A stretch of 64,000 nucleotides of DNA from CBDCWT01 sp965223305 (GCA_965223305.1 CBDCWT010000001.1:22637-86636), one strand, 5' to 3'; positions 16,581 to 25,821 are shown, counted from the first letter of the stretch. Program-made: numbers and translations. The notes: generated by a model from the letters alone, not told the origin.

Positions 16581-18161
16581 ATGAGTCTGCGAATGAAACA
16601 ACTGATTATTGCCCTGCTAAGCGGACTGTTTCTCGTTTCGCTTGTCTTTGTGCAGTGGATGGAAGTGACCCGCAAGCAGGAGGAAGCCGGGCTGACCGTT
16701 CGACGCGTGTCCATCCCGGATACCTCGAAACGCTGTGTCGAGTGCCATCAACAGTCGTCGCCCGGCATCATCGACCACTGGCGCGGCAGCACACACGCTC
16801 ACAAGGGCGTCGGCTGCGTTGAATGTCATCAGGCAGAACAGCGTGACGCCGACGCGTTTGAGCATTGGGGGTTCACGATTGCTACGGTGGTGACTCCCCG
16901 GGATTGTTCGCGCTGCCACAAGACCGAGACAGAAGAGTTCGAGCGCAGCCACCACGCCAAAGGTGGCAATATCTTGGCCTCGCTGGATAACTTCCTTGCA
17001 GAAACAGTCGAGGGATCCCGCACGCCCTTCAACCCGCACTCGCCGACACCGGGGATGGACGTCCAGCAGGTGGACGGCATGGCTAGCGTCAACGTAGGTT
17101 GCAAACAATGCCACGGCAGCAAGGTGGCGCTACAAGCGACCGACGGCAGCCTGATTACGGTGGATGATCTGAAGCCGGACGAGAACGGCAAGCCTACAGA
17201 CCGCGACCAATTGGCTAGAATCGAACGCGGCAATGACGGGCGGCCGATACTGCACGCCAGCAGTTGGCCCAACACGGGGATCGGTCGCATCAACCTCGAC
17301 GGTTCGTTGGGTTCGTGTTCTGCGTGCCACTCACGGCATGACTTTTCGCCCCGCCGTGCCCGCCAGCCGGAGAATTGTGCCAAGTGCCATCTGGGACCAG
17401 ACCATCCGCAGAAGGAGATCTTCGAGGAGTCGAAACACGGCGTTGCCTACCGTGACCTCAAAGATCACATGAATCTTGATGCCAAAGACTGGGTGCTGGG
17501 AGACGACTACACTCAGGCCCCCACTTGTGCCACGTGTCACATGTCCGCAAACATCCAGAACCGTAAGGTCACGCATGATCCCGGGGAACGCATTTCGTGG
17601 ACGAATCGACCACCGGTCAGCTTGCTGATGGATACCGATGCGGAGGGAAAGGTGATCAAAGAGACCGATGAAGCGGTCCGTCAAACGCTGGTTGCGGACT
17701 CGTGGCAAAACAAACGTTCCCGGATGACGCAGGTCTGTTCGACCTGTCACACGCCCAGCTACATTTCGTCCTTCTACAAACAGTACGATGACTTTGTGAT
17801 CAACTATAACGAGAAGTTTGCCAAGCCCGGCCAGGCGATCATGGCTTCGCTGCGCGAAAACGAACTCATCACTGCAACTCAATTTGATGAAGAGATTGAA
17901 TGGACTTGGTTCTACCTGTGGCATCACGAAGGCAGACGAGCGCGGCACGGTGCCAGCATGATGGCGCCCGACTACGCGCACTGGCATGGTATGTATGAAG
18001 TCGCCGAGCGTTTCTACCAGGAGCTAATTCCCCAAGCGCGGGAACTTGCCGAACATGCCGAGGAGGACGGAAAATCCCAGGCCGCGGAGGCGGTACGTGG
18101 TGTGATTGACGAGATTCTGTCGCGAACCGAACATGAGTGGTTCGAGCAGGAGAAAGAGTGA
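16581..18161 (+). CDS. Octahaem cytochrome c of the hydroxylamine oxidoreductase (HAO) family
   Basis: 526 residues with an N-terminal signal anchor (about 7-25). Eight CXXCH sites, at Cys52, 79, 109, 174, 246, 266, 316 and 386. After the last haem comes a long helical region with WHHEGRRARHGASMMAPDY and HWHGMYEV. This number, spacing and C-terminal helix are those of HAO-type octahaem enzymes, which oxidise hydroxylamine or hydrazine or, when the cross-linking Tyr is absent, reduce nitrite or hydroxylamine. I cannot decide by eye whether the cross-linking Tyr is present. Periplasmic and membrane-tethered. The Rieske/cytochrome b genes upstream suggest exchange with the quinone pool. Confidence 0.85.
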   Translation: MSLRMKQLIIALLSGLFLVSLVFVQWMEVTRKQEEAGLTVRRVSIPDTSKRCVECHQQSSPGIIDHWRGSTHAHKGVGCVECHQAEQRDADAFEHWGFTIATVVTPRDCSRCHKTETEEFERSHHAKGGNILASLDNFLAETVEGSRTPFNPHSPTPGMDVQQVDGMASVNVGCKQCHGSKVALQATDGSLITVDDLKPDENGKPTDRDQLARIERGNDGRPILHASSWPNTGIGRINLDGSLGSCSACHSRHDFSPRRARQPENCAKCHLGPDHPQKEIFEESKHGVAYRDLKDHMNLDAKDWVLGDDYTQAPTCATCHMSANIQNRKVTHDPGERISWTNRPPVSLLMDTDAEGKVIKETDEAVRQTLVADSWQNKRSRMTQVCSTCHTPSYISSFYKQYDDFVINYNEKFAKPGQAIMASLRENELITATQFDEEIEWTWFYLWHHEGRRARHGASMMAPDYAHWHGMYEVAERFYQELIPQARELAEHAEEDGKSQAAEAVRGVIDEILSRTEHEWFEQEKE

Positions 18162-18164
18162 CTC

Positions 18165-18540
18165 TTCAGCATCAGCCGCTGGGCGTTAGCCCACGGTTTC
18201 CACCAAACCGGATGCTAACGCGTGCCGGCTGATTTGCGGCGGAGGGCGTACACGGTTGTTGCGGGAGGTCGTGCAGCTTTTGACTTGGCGCGTGATTATC
18301 GTCTTTCGTCACTCTCCCCTCGGGGAGAGTCGGCCCGAAGGGCCGGAGAGGGGGACACTCGCCGGGGCGATCACTCCGGGCAGCCCTCCCCGGACGCTGC
18401 GCGTCCGACCCTCCCGCGAGCGGGAGGGTGACTGTGCCTCTACTGTTTCAAAACGCCCGGTGCGACTCTGCAGTATCAGCCGCTGGGCATTAGCCCACGG
18501 TTTCCACCAAACCGGATGCTAACGCATGCCGGCTGATTCG
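18165..18540. repeat. Intergenic repeat cluster (three families)
   Basis: The gap 18162-18574 holds ATCAGCCGCTGGGCGTTAGC twice (18172-18202 and 18474-18504), the linked CCGGATGCTAACGC units, and at 18308-18430 the hairpin family CTCTCCCCTCGGGGAGAG with GGCCCGAAGGGCC. No gene seen. Confidence 0.8.
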
Positions 18541-18574
18541 CTCGGCGCCTTGATGGGCAGCGCCCGCCTGACGT

Positions 18575-19588
18575 ATGGTGATGCTCATGAGGACACCGCT
18601 CCAGCGAATTCGTCGGGGTGCCATAGTCACGGTCGTCATTTTTGTTATCGCGGTCGTGGGCTACCGGTTCCTGGGCGGGTTCGATTGGGTCGATGCCATA
18701 TGGATGGTCGTGATCACGATCTCCACGGTTGGCTATGGTGAGACCAGTCAGTTCAGTCCTGGCTTGCAAATGTTCACCGTAGCCGTCATTTTTTTTGGAA
18801 TGTCGGCGGCCGCCTACACCTTCGGCGGCTTCTTTCAATTGGCGTTGGAAGGTGAGTTGGACCGGCTGATCGGGAGGCGTCGCATGGCCCAGGAAATCGA
18901 CCAGCTTCGCGGACACGTCGTCATCTGCGGTTACGGGCGTATCGGCCAGAACCTCGCCAACGATCTGCGACGCCAGGGTCGGCGGCTGGTGATCGTTGAC
19001 AACGACCCGCAGAAGATCGAAGAAGCAGTGGTTCAGGAGCTGCTTTGCATGCAAGGTGACGCCACCGAGGAGGAGTTGCTCCGATCTGTCCAGCTCGAGC
19101 GAGCGCAGACGCTCGTGACCGCTCTACCAACCGACGCTGCAAACGTCTTCATCACGTTGACCGCCCGCAACCTCTGTCCGTCGATCCAGATCATTGCTCG
19201 TGCCGAACATCAAAGCACCGAAAAGAAACTTCGCCAAGCTGGTGCCAACCGAGTGGTCATGCCGGCCATCATCGGCGCCCGACAAATGGTCCGCATGATC
19301 ACGCGCCCCTCCACCGCAGATCTGATGGAGTTGGTTGCGGAAAGCAGCTTCACCGACCTAGAACTTGACGAGATTTCGATTAGCGAGGGAGCTCGGCTGG
19401 TGGGCGTCACTGTGGGCGAGACGGAAGCCCATCGGCGGCACCGTTTGCTGGTCGTGGCGATCAAGAGTGCCGCTGGAGAGATGATCTTCAACCCGGACGC
19501 GGCCTACACATTTCAATCCGAGGACGTCGTCATGCTGATGGGGCAGGAGAACGATATCCACCGGTTCCGCAACGAGTACAACTTGTGA
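18575..19588 (+). CDS. Two-helix potassium channel with RCK (TrkA-N/TrkA-C) domains
   Basis: 337 residues. Two membrane helices flank the pore loop with filter TVGYGE (about 49-54). RCK N domain about 108-225 with nucleotide-binding GYGRIGQNLA and the acidic VIVDND. TrkA-C domain about 250-335 (ISEGARLVGVTVGE). Several in-frame ATGs lie close together (18575, 18581, 18587) and no strong ribosome site picks one. It gates K+ flow in response to ligands such as Ca2+, NAD or nucleotides in this family. Stop lies three bases from the convergent regulator gene. Confidence 0.9.
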   Translation: MVMLMRTPLQRIRRGAIVTVVIFVIAVVGYRFLGGFDWVDAIWMVVITISTVGYGETSQFSPGLQMFTVAVIFFGMSAAAYTFGGFFQLALEGELDRLIGRRRMAQEIDQLRGHVVICGYGRIGQNLANDLRRQGRRLVIVDNDPQKIEEAVVQELLCMQGDATEEELLRSVQLERAQTLVTALPTDAANVFITLTARNLCPSIQIIARAEHQSTEKKLRQAGANRVVMPAIIGARQMVRMITRPSTADLMELVAESSFTDLELDEISISEGARLVGVTVGETEAHRRHRLLVVAIKSAAGEMIFNPDAAYTFQSEDVVMLMGQENDIHRFRNEYNL

Positions 19589-19590
19589 AT

Positions 19591-20928
19591 TCACACCTCG
19601 ATCCCGTACTTCTCGACGAGCCGATATAGTTTTCGCCGGTCGATCCCCAGCGCACGAGCAGCTCGCGACTTGTTACCACCTTCACGACGTAACACCTCGA
19701 TGATCTTCGTACGTTCGATGGAGGACAGGTCGTCGGTATTGGAAATCACTCGCTGGGCCGAGGAACTGGACGGCGACAGATCGCGAGGTAGGTCACGAGC
19801 TCGAATGGTCCAATCGTCGGCGAGAATCTTGGCTCGTTCCAGCGCGTTGCTCAGTTGGCGGATGTTGCCCGGCCAATCGTATTCTTCGAGCAGCGCCATC
19901 GCTTCGTCCTCGATCTCCCAGTCGTTGCCCAGCAGATGCGCTACCAGCAGAGGGATGTCACCATGGCGGTCGCGGAGCGGCGGCAGCTCTAAGGACATGA
20001 CGTTGATTCGATAGTAGAGATCTTCTCGGAAACGGCCTTCGCTGACTTCTTCGGCCATGTCCCGGTTGGTCGCTGCGAGCAAACGTACGTTGACTCGCAA
20101 CTCCTTGATCGACCCTACACGGCGCAGCGAGCCGTCTTCCAGGACACGCAACATCTTTGCCTGTAGCGGACCGGGTAGCTCGCCGATTTCGTCGATGAAC
20201 AATGTGCCTCCGTCTGCTACTTCGAACAACCCCTGCTTGGCGCTGACCGCTCCAGTAAAGGCACCCTTTTCGTGTCCGAACAGCTCGCTCTCCAACAACG
20301 TCTCAGGCAGTGCGGCACAGTTAATGGTCACCATCGGCTTCTCGGCTCGGTGGCTACATTTATGTAGCGCCCTGGCGACCAGTTCCTTGCCGGTACCGCT
20401 CTCGCCCTGGATCAGGATCGCCTTGTCGCTGGGGCCGGCTCGTTCGATCAAGCGAAAGACCTCCTGCATTGCGGCGGATTGGCCGACCATGTCCGATTGC
20501 GGCTGGGCACGCTCCAGCAGCAACTTGAGATTACGGTTCTCCTTGCGTAGCAGGTGGCGCTCGTGGGCCTTCTCGATGAGCGATTCGAGCTCCTTCAGTG
20601 GAAACGGCTTGGTAAGGAAGTCGTACGCACCGAGCTTCATTGCCTGGACCGCGGTTTCGATCGTCCCCTGACCGGTCAGCAAAATGACCTCGCAATCCGG
20701 GTGCGTCTGCTTGAAATTCTCCAGCAGCTCTAAGCCAGACTGGCCAGGCAGGACGACGTCGAAGATGGCCACGTCGAAGTGACGCCGCTGCGACGCTTCT
20801 AAAGCCGCTTCGGCATTGGCAGCGTCCTCGACGCGGAAGCCGACGCGGGAGAACCGCCGTGCCATCGTATCGCGGAACTCGTCGTCATCATCGACTACCA
20901 ACAGATCGACTTCGTTCGCCTCGGCCAC
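19591..20928 (-). CDS. NtrC-family sigma54-dependent response regulator
   Basis: 445 residues from GTG 20928 behind GGGGGCGG. Receiver domain about 8-120 (VVDDDDEF, phospho-Asp in AIFDVVLPGQSG, KPFP). AAA+ domain about 145-380 with GESGTGKE (Walker A), the sigma54-contacting GAFTGA loop, GGTLFIDEIGELP (Walker B) and the LAATNRD sensor. C-terminal Fis-type HTH (GGNKSRAARALGIDRRKLYRLV). It is divergent from a USP gene that has a strong sigma54-type promoter at 21162, and is the best candidate activator for the similar promoters in this window. No adjacent kinase. Confidence 0.95.
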   Translation of the reverse strand: MAEANEVDLLVVDDDDEFRDTMARRFSRVGFRVEDAANAEAALEASQRRHFDVAIFDVVLPGQSGLELLENFKQTHPDCEVILLTGQGTIETAVQAMKLGAYDFLTKPFPLKELESLIEKAHERHLLRKENRNLKLLLERAQPQSDMVGQSAAMQEVFRLIERAGPSDKAILIQGESGTGKELVARALHKCSHRAEKPMVTINCAALPETLLESELFGHEKGAFTGAVSAKQGLFEVADGGTLFIDEIGELPGPLQAKMLRVLEDGSLRRVGSIKELRVNVRLLAATNRDMAEEVSEGRFREDLYYRINVMSLELPPLRDRHGDIPLLVAHLLGNDWEIEDEAMALLEEYDWPGNIRQLSNALERAKILADDWTIRARDLPRDLSPSSSSAQRVISNTDDLSSIERTKIIEVLRREGGNKSRAARALGIDRRKLYRLVEKYGIEV

Positions 20929-21161
20929 ATTCCGCCCCCTTTCTTGATCGTACTTGCTACGTCACGCACAGCTGTCGCGCGCTATTCTGCCCGGTCAGCC
21001 CCCCATCCGATCCGTGGGATTGTCTTTCACGGTCCATTGCGCGTATTCGCACATACCACCAGTTTAAACGCCTGGTTAGGTTCATCACAGAGCCCTCACA
21101 GGGGTGGCAAACGGATGCCGCGAGCCCGGCTGACGATGCCTTAGCGCGTAAGGGCTTCGAT

Positions 21162-21178
21162 TGGCATCCGAGTTGCAT
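21162..21178 (+). promoter_or_regulatory. Candidate sigma54 promoter of the universal stress protein gene
   Basis: TGGCATCCGAGTTGCAT: near-perfect match to TGGCACG-N4-TTGCW, GG 21163-21164, GC 21175-21176, spacing ten. It ends about 77 bases before the USP start and lies in the 324-base divergent gap next to the sigma54 activator gene. No other feature was recognised in this gap. Confidence 0.65.
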
Positions 21179-21252
21179 TTGATTCTCTCGTCGAGTCAAG
21201 GTCGTGACCAAGAGACGGTCAGACCGAAACAACCGGAGAAAGGAGGTGTGAC

Positions 21253-21696
21253 ATGAAGGCCAAGAAAATCCTGTTCCCGACCGACTTTTCCGAACGTAGC
21301 GAGGCCGCACTGCGTCACGCGACATCCTTGGCGCGTGAAAACGGCGCAACTCTGATGATTGCTCACGTGAGAGAACCAGCAGAGACCTATGCGGATACCG
21401 GCTTTGCTGGCTATCCCGTGCCGCAAGATGAGGCTGAACTTCGAGGCGTGCTGCACGAAATCGAGCCCTCGGATACGAGTGTCCGGTGCGTGCATCATCT
21501 GCTTTCAGGCAACCCGGCAGATGAGATCATCCGATTTGCCGAGCAGGCCGGCGTGGACTTGATCGTCATGGGAACTCACGGGCGCACTGGACTGAGTCGT
21601 CTAGTGATGGGAAGTGTGGCCGAGGCTGTTGTGCGTGGGGCAAAATCTCCTGTACTGACGATCAAGCAGCCGGAGGATTCGGAGGTGAAGACCTGA
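21253..21696 (+). CDS. Universal stress protein (UspA family)
   Basis: 147 residues with one USP domain. N-terminal KKILFPTDFSERSEAAL and the ATP-binding motif GTHGRTGLSRLVMGSVAE (G-2X-G-9X-G-S/T type). AAAGGAGGTG precedes the ATG. Several mycobacterial USPs are controlled by DosR under hypoxia and NO; a comparable role is inferred from the promoter and neighbours. Confidence 0.92.
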   Translation: MKAKKILFPTDFSERSEAALRHATSLARENGATLMIAHVREPAETYADTGFAGYPVPQDEAELRGVLHEIEPSDTSVRCVHHLLSGNPADEIIRFAEQAGVDLIVMGTHGRTGLSRLVMGSVAEAVVRGAKSPVLTIKQPEDSEVKT

Positions 21697-21913
21697 TCCC
21701 TAATATGAACGAGTGATCTAGCTGAGACCTGCTCCGTCGACAATCTGGGTTGAGATTTCTCGGATACCCTATCAGAATGGCCCGGTCATTCATGCGGGAT
21801 CGACCTGGGTGTCAGACTTCGTGAGCAGGCTTCAGCTGGCCATGAACAACCTCTCGCGACGACCTGCCTGAATCCCCGACTTGTGATTGGGACGAATCTA
21901 CGGAGGCAGACTC

Positions 21914-22378
21914 ATGAACGATGCCATCGAACGTTTGAAGTCGTTGCGTGTTGTAGACGTAATGAGCCGCAGCGTGGTGCAGGTGGTCGACGATCAAACC
22001 ATGCCCGACGTCGCCATGCTGTTTCGGCAGCAGGACGTATCCGCGGCCCCGGTGGTAAACGGGGCGGGCGAGTGCGTTGGCGTTCTGAGCGCGACCGACT
22101 TTCTTCGGCGGGAGTCGGCGCGAACAGCAGGCAGTGGCGAGCCGCCTCAGAACGGAGGAACCGCTGACGATTCGGTAAAGACACATATGTCGCCGGCAGT
22201 TCAATCGGTAGCCGAGCATGCGCCGCTGCTATCGGCCGCTCGAGTTATGGATGCTCAGCACGTCCATCGACTGGTTGTGCTGAATGAACTGGCTCAACCG
22301 ATCGGAGTGATCAGTACCATGGACATCGTGGCGGCACTACTGAACGCGATCGAGGAGATGGAGACCCGCTTGCAGTGA
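21914..22378 (+). CDS. Two-CBS-domain protein (paralogue of the one at 10278)
   Basis: 154 residues from ATG 21914, chosen for ACGGAGGCAGACTC upstream; a TTG at 21887 in frame has no ribosome site. CBS1 about 12-63 (VVDVMSRSVVQVVDDQTMP, AAPVVNGAGECVGVLSATDF), CBS2 about 94-148 (VKTHMSPAVQSV, HRLVVLNELAQPIGVISTMD). CATTCATGCGGG at 21787-21798 resembles the doubled motif upstream of the other CBS gene. No sigma54 site found in the 217-base gap, so it may be read with the USP gene. Confidence 0.88.
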   Translation: MNDAIERLKSLRVVDVMSRSVVQVVDDQTMPDVAMLFRQQDVSAAPVVNGAGECVGVLSATDFLRRESARTAGSGEPPQNGGTADDSVKTHMSPAVQSVAEHAPLLSAARVMDAQHVHRLVVLNELAQPIGVISTMDIVAALLNAIEEMETRLQ

Positions 22379-22655
22379 AAACGGCTCCGCAGGAGCGTCG
22401 CCTTACCGAGTCGCCTTCGACGGGTTTCCTCACCTCTGATACAAAGCAGCTTGTTGAAGGCTAAAGACGTGCTACGTTCTCGGGGAACCGAATCGGCCGG
22501 GAGGGCGAGGCTCCTGCCGAGCCGGAAGCTCCAGGAACCGTGGGCTAACGCCCAGCGGCTGATTTCGAGTGTAGCCGAACTCGCCAGAGTTTGGCGCTCA
22601 TTTGAGGTCATCCCTCACCAGGCCGGGAGGGCGAGGCTCCTGCCGAGCCGTGGGA
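22379..22655. repeat. Intergenic repeat cluster
   Basis: In the gap 22379-22708: GGGAGGGCGAGGCTCCTGCC copies at 22497-22521 and 22623-22651, AACCGTGGGCTAACGCCC at 22537-22564, GTAGCCGAACTCGCCAGAG at 22570-22594. An open frame extends back through these to 22451, but repeats are not expected to be coding. Confidence 0.8.
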
Positions 22656-22708
22656 TAGCCGGGAACCACTTGTGTGCAGCTCCATCGGTGACTAGGAGGG
22701 ACCTAGTG

Positions 22709-24307
22709 ATGTCCCCGAAAACCATCAGTGAGGCTACGACCGCGACGACGATGGAGGAGAGTCGATCGCTTGTGGACCAGTTGAGTCAGCCCCGAGCCTA
22801 TCCGGGACGACCGCGGAAAGTCAGGCTGATCGAGACTCACATCTCCTGGGTGTTTCTCACCCACCGCTACGCCTACAAGCTGAAAAAGCCGATCAAGTTC
22901 GAGTTCCTCGACTTCAGCACGGTCGAGCGGCGTCACGCAGCCTGTCTGGAGGAAGTCGAGCTGAACCGGCGGCTCGCTCCCGACATCTACTTGGGGGTCG
23001 CTCCTGTGACGGCGAGTTACACGGGTAGCTATCGGGTCGGCGGCACAAGGACACCCGTCGACTGGTTGGTTTGTATGCGCCGCTTACCTGCCGACCGTTC
23101 GCTCGACAGGTTGATCCTGCAGAAGACACTCACCGACGCCGAGGTGGGTCAGATTGCCAGCACACTCGCCGATTTCTATGGGGCACTTCCACCACTCTCG
23201 CTGCATACGGAGCTCTATCGACAACGTATCGCAGAGCATGTGCAGTCCAACGGGGACGAGTTGTCCAGACCGTGCTATTCCTTGAATGTGGCTCGTGTCA
23301 AACGGGTGCAGGCGGCGCAGGTGCGCTACCTGCAGCTGAGGCCGGAAGTATTTGACAATCGGGTGCGCGACGGCCGGATTGTCGAGGGACACGGTGACCT
23401 GCGGCCGGAGCACATCTACCTGACGCCGCAACCGGTCATCATCGATTGCGTCGAGTTCAATCAGGAGTTTCGACGGCTGGATGTACTGGACGAGTTGAGC
23501 TTTTTGGCTATCGAGTGTGCCAAGTTGGGCGCGGACGACGTGGGTGGGCGCATTCTCGACCAGTACTGCCAATCGTCCGGTGATCGGCCTCCGGCTGCGT
23601 TACTGTCGTTTTACATGTGCTATCGTGCCAGTGTAAGGGCCAAGGTCAGCCTCTTGCGCGGAGCCCAGCTACCGGATGGAGAACGCGACGCGACGCTCGC
23701 TACGGCCGAAGCCTATCTGGCCCTGGCGGACCGCTTTGCCGCCGAGCTGGGACCGCCGCTGCTGATCGTGATTCGGGGGCCGAGCGGAGCCGGCAAGTCT
23801 GCCTTGGCAACAGCCCTCAGCGAGTCTCTGGGTATCGAGCATTTGCAAACCGACCGCATTCGACGAGACTTCATGGGAGCAAGCGAGGAACGGGCTGACT
23901 TCGATCAGGGCAGCTACAGCCTTGAGAGGCGGATGCAAATCTACGACGAGATGTTCAACCAAGCCGGCACACTGCTGGCAGAGGGACAGACCGTCGTTCT
24001 AGACGGCACTTTTCTGACGCACAAGCTGCGGACCATGGCGTTACTGCTGGCACGCCACCATGGCGCGATCCCCGTCTTTATCCGCTGCGATTGCCCGCCC
24101 GAAATCGCGGCCCAACGGATCACCAACAGGATGGCAGGCGAGCATTCTCCCTCCGAAGCGCAGCCGGAGTTCGTGCATCGACAGTTGGAACAAGAGGAGG
24201 CCGATACGCCGGCGACCGCCGCTCTTTCACTCGAGACAACAGGCAGCGTCGCCGAGATGCTCGAATCTGTCTATGAGCAGTTACGGCAGTCGACGGCGAG
24301 TGGCTGA
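22709..24307 (+). CDS. APH-like phosphotransferase fused to a P-loop kinase (COG2187/COG0645, Rv2004c-like)
   Basis: 532 residues from ATG 22709 after TAGGAGGGA. N-terminal half about 1-350 is aminoglycoside-phosphotransferase-like: HRYAYKLKKPIKFEFLDFST (ATP Lys region), GHGDLRPEHIYL (catalytic HGD) and IIDCVEFNQEFRRLDVLDEL (metal site). C-terminal half about 355-520 is a P-loop kinase: IVIRGPSGAGKSALA (Walker A) and VVLDGTF. The same fusion is present as Rv2004c, a DosR-regulon gene. Substrate unknown. GTG at 22706 is an alternative start. Confidence 0.88.
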   Translation: MSPKTISEATTATTMEESRSLVDQLSQPRAYPGRPRKVRLIETHISWVFLTHRYAYKLKKPIKFEFLDFSTVERRHAACLEEVELNRRLAPDIYLGVAPVTASYTGSYRVGGTRTPVDWLVCMRRLPADRSLDRLILQKTLTDAEVGQIASTLADFYGALPPLSLHTELYRQRIAEHVQSNGDELSRPCYSLNVARVKRVQAAQVRYLQLRPEVFDNRVRDGRIVEGHGDLRPEHIYLTPQPVIIDCVEFNQEFRRLDVLDELSFLAIECAKLGADDVGGRILDQYCQSSGDRPPAALLSFYMCYRASVRAKVSLLRGAQLPDGERDATLATAEAYLALADRFAAELGPPLLIVIRGPSGAGKSALATALSESLGIEHLQTDRIRRDFMGASEERADFDQGSYSLERRMQIYDEMFNQAGTLLAEGQTVVLDGTFLTHKLRTMALLLARHHGAIPVFIRCDCPPEIAAQRITNRMAGEHSPSEAQPEFVHRQLEQEEADTPATAALSLETTGSVAEMLESVYEQLRQSTASG

Positions 24308-24489
24308 AACCGGTGGTGTCGCTGTCCGCGGCCCACGTCGCCAGCACGACTGACTGCCCCGCCCTGCGAAGTCTGCCAGCACCGATAGAGCGTTTGCCAG
24401 TCGTGTAATCGCCTTGGCACAACTGCCCGCAGCGCAGTACGATGCGCATCCTGTGAATCTGCAGAAGCAAGGCACAAACGGTGTGTTAG

Positions 24490-25347
24490 ATGGCCAAACG
24501 CTCACCCCAGAGTCAACCGCAACGAGCACCTACCTGGCGCGATCGATGGTACGAGGTCATCTTCGAGGCCGACACACCGGCAGGCAAGCTATTCGATGTG
24601 GTGCTGTTGATCGCGATTCTGGTTAGCGTTGCGGTGGTGATGCTGGAAAGCGTCGAGGGACTTGGCGAGCAGACTTCGGAAATACTGTGGTACGCCGAGT
24701 GGTGCTTTACCGTGCTGTTTACGATCGAATACGTGGCGCGGATTGCGTGCGCCCGCCGTCCGCTGCGTTACATTTTCAGCTTCTACGGCATGGTGGATCT
24801 GCTGGCCATTCTGCCGTCATACATCTTTCAGTCACATCTGCTCGATGGACCGGAAGGCCAACGGCTAGCGGTCATTCGAGCGCTGCGGCTATTGCGCGCT
24901 TTTCGGATCTTCAAACTGGCTCACATGCTCTCCGAGGCGGCGGCTCTGCGGGAGGCAATTTGGGCGGCCCGAGCGAAGATCGCGGTCTTCCTGTCGGTTG
25001 TGTTGATCGCGATTGTCATTGTGGGGTCGGCGATGCACTTGATCGAAGGCGGCAGGAAGAATGCGACCGACTTTGACTCAATTCCAGGCAGCATGTATTG
25101 GGCGGTGGTCACGATGACCACAGTCGGCTACGGCGATGTGTCGCCCGCAACACCGCTTGGTAAAGCGCTAGCTGCCTGCATGATGATTTTGGGTTATTGC
25201 ATGATCATTGTGCCGACAGGCATCGTCTCGGCCGAATTGGCCCACGCCAGCGGCAGGTCGCTCACGACCCAAGTCTGCCCCGAATGCATGTCAGAAGGGC
25301 ACGACGCGGATGCCGTGCACTGCAAGTACTGCGGGGGAAAGCTGTAG
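24490..25347 (+). CDS. Voltage-gated-type potassium channel with C-terminal zinc ribbon
   Basis: 285 residues, six membrane segments. S4-like RALRLLRAFRIFKLAHM; pore filter TMTTVGYGDVSP; S6 MILGYCMIIVPTGIVSAE. Unusually, the cytosolic tail ends in a four-Cys zinc ribbon, CPEC (about 266-269) and CKYCG (about 279-283). TTGGCAC at 24413-24419 resembles a -24 element, but spacing to the next GC is eleven, so it was not called. An ion channel for K+ is likely; regulation by the ribbon is inferred. Confidence 0.88.
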   Translation: MAKRSPQSQPQRAPTWRDRWYEVIFEADTPAGKLFDVVLLIAILVSVAVVMLESVEGLGEQTSEILWYAEWCFTVLFTIEYVARIACARRPLRYIFSFYGMVDLLAILPSYIFQSHLLDGPEGQRLAVIRALRLLRAFRIFKLAHMLSEAAALREAIWAARAKIAVFLSVVLIAIVIVGSAMHLIEGGRKNATDFDSIPGSMYWAVVTMTTVGYGDVSPATPLGKALAACMMILGYCMIIVPTGIVSAELAHASGRSLTTQVCPECMSEGHDADAVHCKYCGGKL

Positions 25348-25391
25348 GGCGCTGCAAAACAAAAGTTGCCGAATCCTGTTCCCTCTCCCGG

Positions 25392-25512
25392 CGGCCCCCC
25401 CGGCTCGGCAGGAGCCTCGCCCTCCCGGCCGCTTGACGAACAACCTCAGATGTCTCTCCGCCGCATCGCGCAGCGAGAGTAGCCAGGAAGTTTAACCGCG
25501 ACGCAGAGGGGA
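25392..25512. repeat. Intergenic repeats (inverted GGGAGGGCGAGGCTCCTGCC copy; TTTAACCGCGACGCAGAGG)
   Basis: The gap 25348-25614 holds GGCTCGGCAGGAGCCTCGCC (25401-25428) and TTTAACCGCGACGCAGAGG (25492-25512), the latter also at 34161, 34433 and, inverted, at 56347. Confidence 0.7.
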
Positions 25513-25614
25513 CCTGCCGAGAGAGAGTTTCAATCCGATGACTCCGGACCGGCAGGGCCCCGACGCCGAGCGCGTGCTGCAGGTCTCCGAGAGACGCGCC
25601 CACAACAGAGTGAT

Positions 25615-25821
25615 TCAGCGCGCGGGATCCTGCGACCCCTCCTCCTGCGAGTCGGTCGGCTGCTGAGTTTCTTTCGACTCATATTCGTCCATCAGTGTCG
25701 AGGGGCAGACCTCCTGTTCACCGCATTGCTCGCAGACGATGCGGATCAAATCCGAGCTGCCCAGCTTCACGTTGTGCTGATGGCAGTGCTTGTAGAGCTG
25801 CCGCAGATGAACACATGTCAT
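25615..25821 (-). CDS. Small Cys/His-rich (putative zinc-binding) protein
   Basis: 68 residues, ATG behind a perfect AAGGAGG. Cys and His residues: CVHLRQLYKHCHQH, then CEQCGEQEVCP, enough for one or two metal sites. The tail is acidic and Gln-rich. No family recognised. The strong ribosome site argues that it is real. Confidence 0.65.
   Translation of the reverse strand: MTCVHLRQLYKHCHQHNVKLGSSDLIRIVCEQCGEQEVCPSTLMDEYESKETQQPTDSQEEGSQDPAR

Noticed and set aside
22451..22708. N-terminal extension of the APH/kinase fusion
   Set aside because: The frame is open but consists of dispersed intergenic repeats; a strong ribosome site precedes ATG 22709.
24411..24429. Possible sigma54 site before the zinc-ribbon K+ channel (TTGGCACAACTGCCCGCA)
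   Set aside because: The -24 element is perfect, but GG to GC spacing is eleven, which sigma54 holoenzyme usually does not accept.
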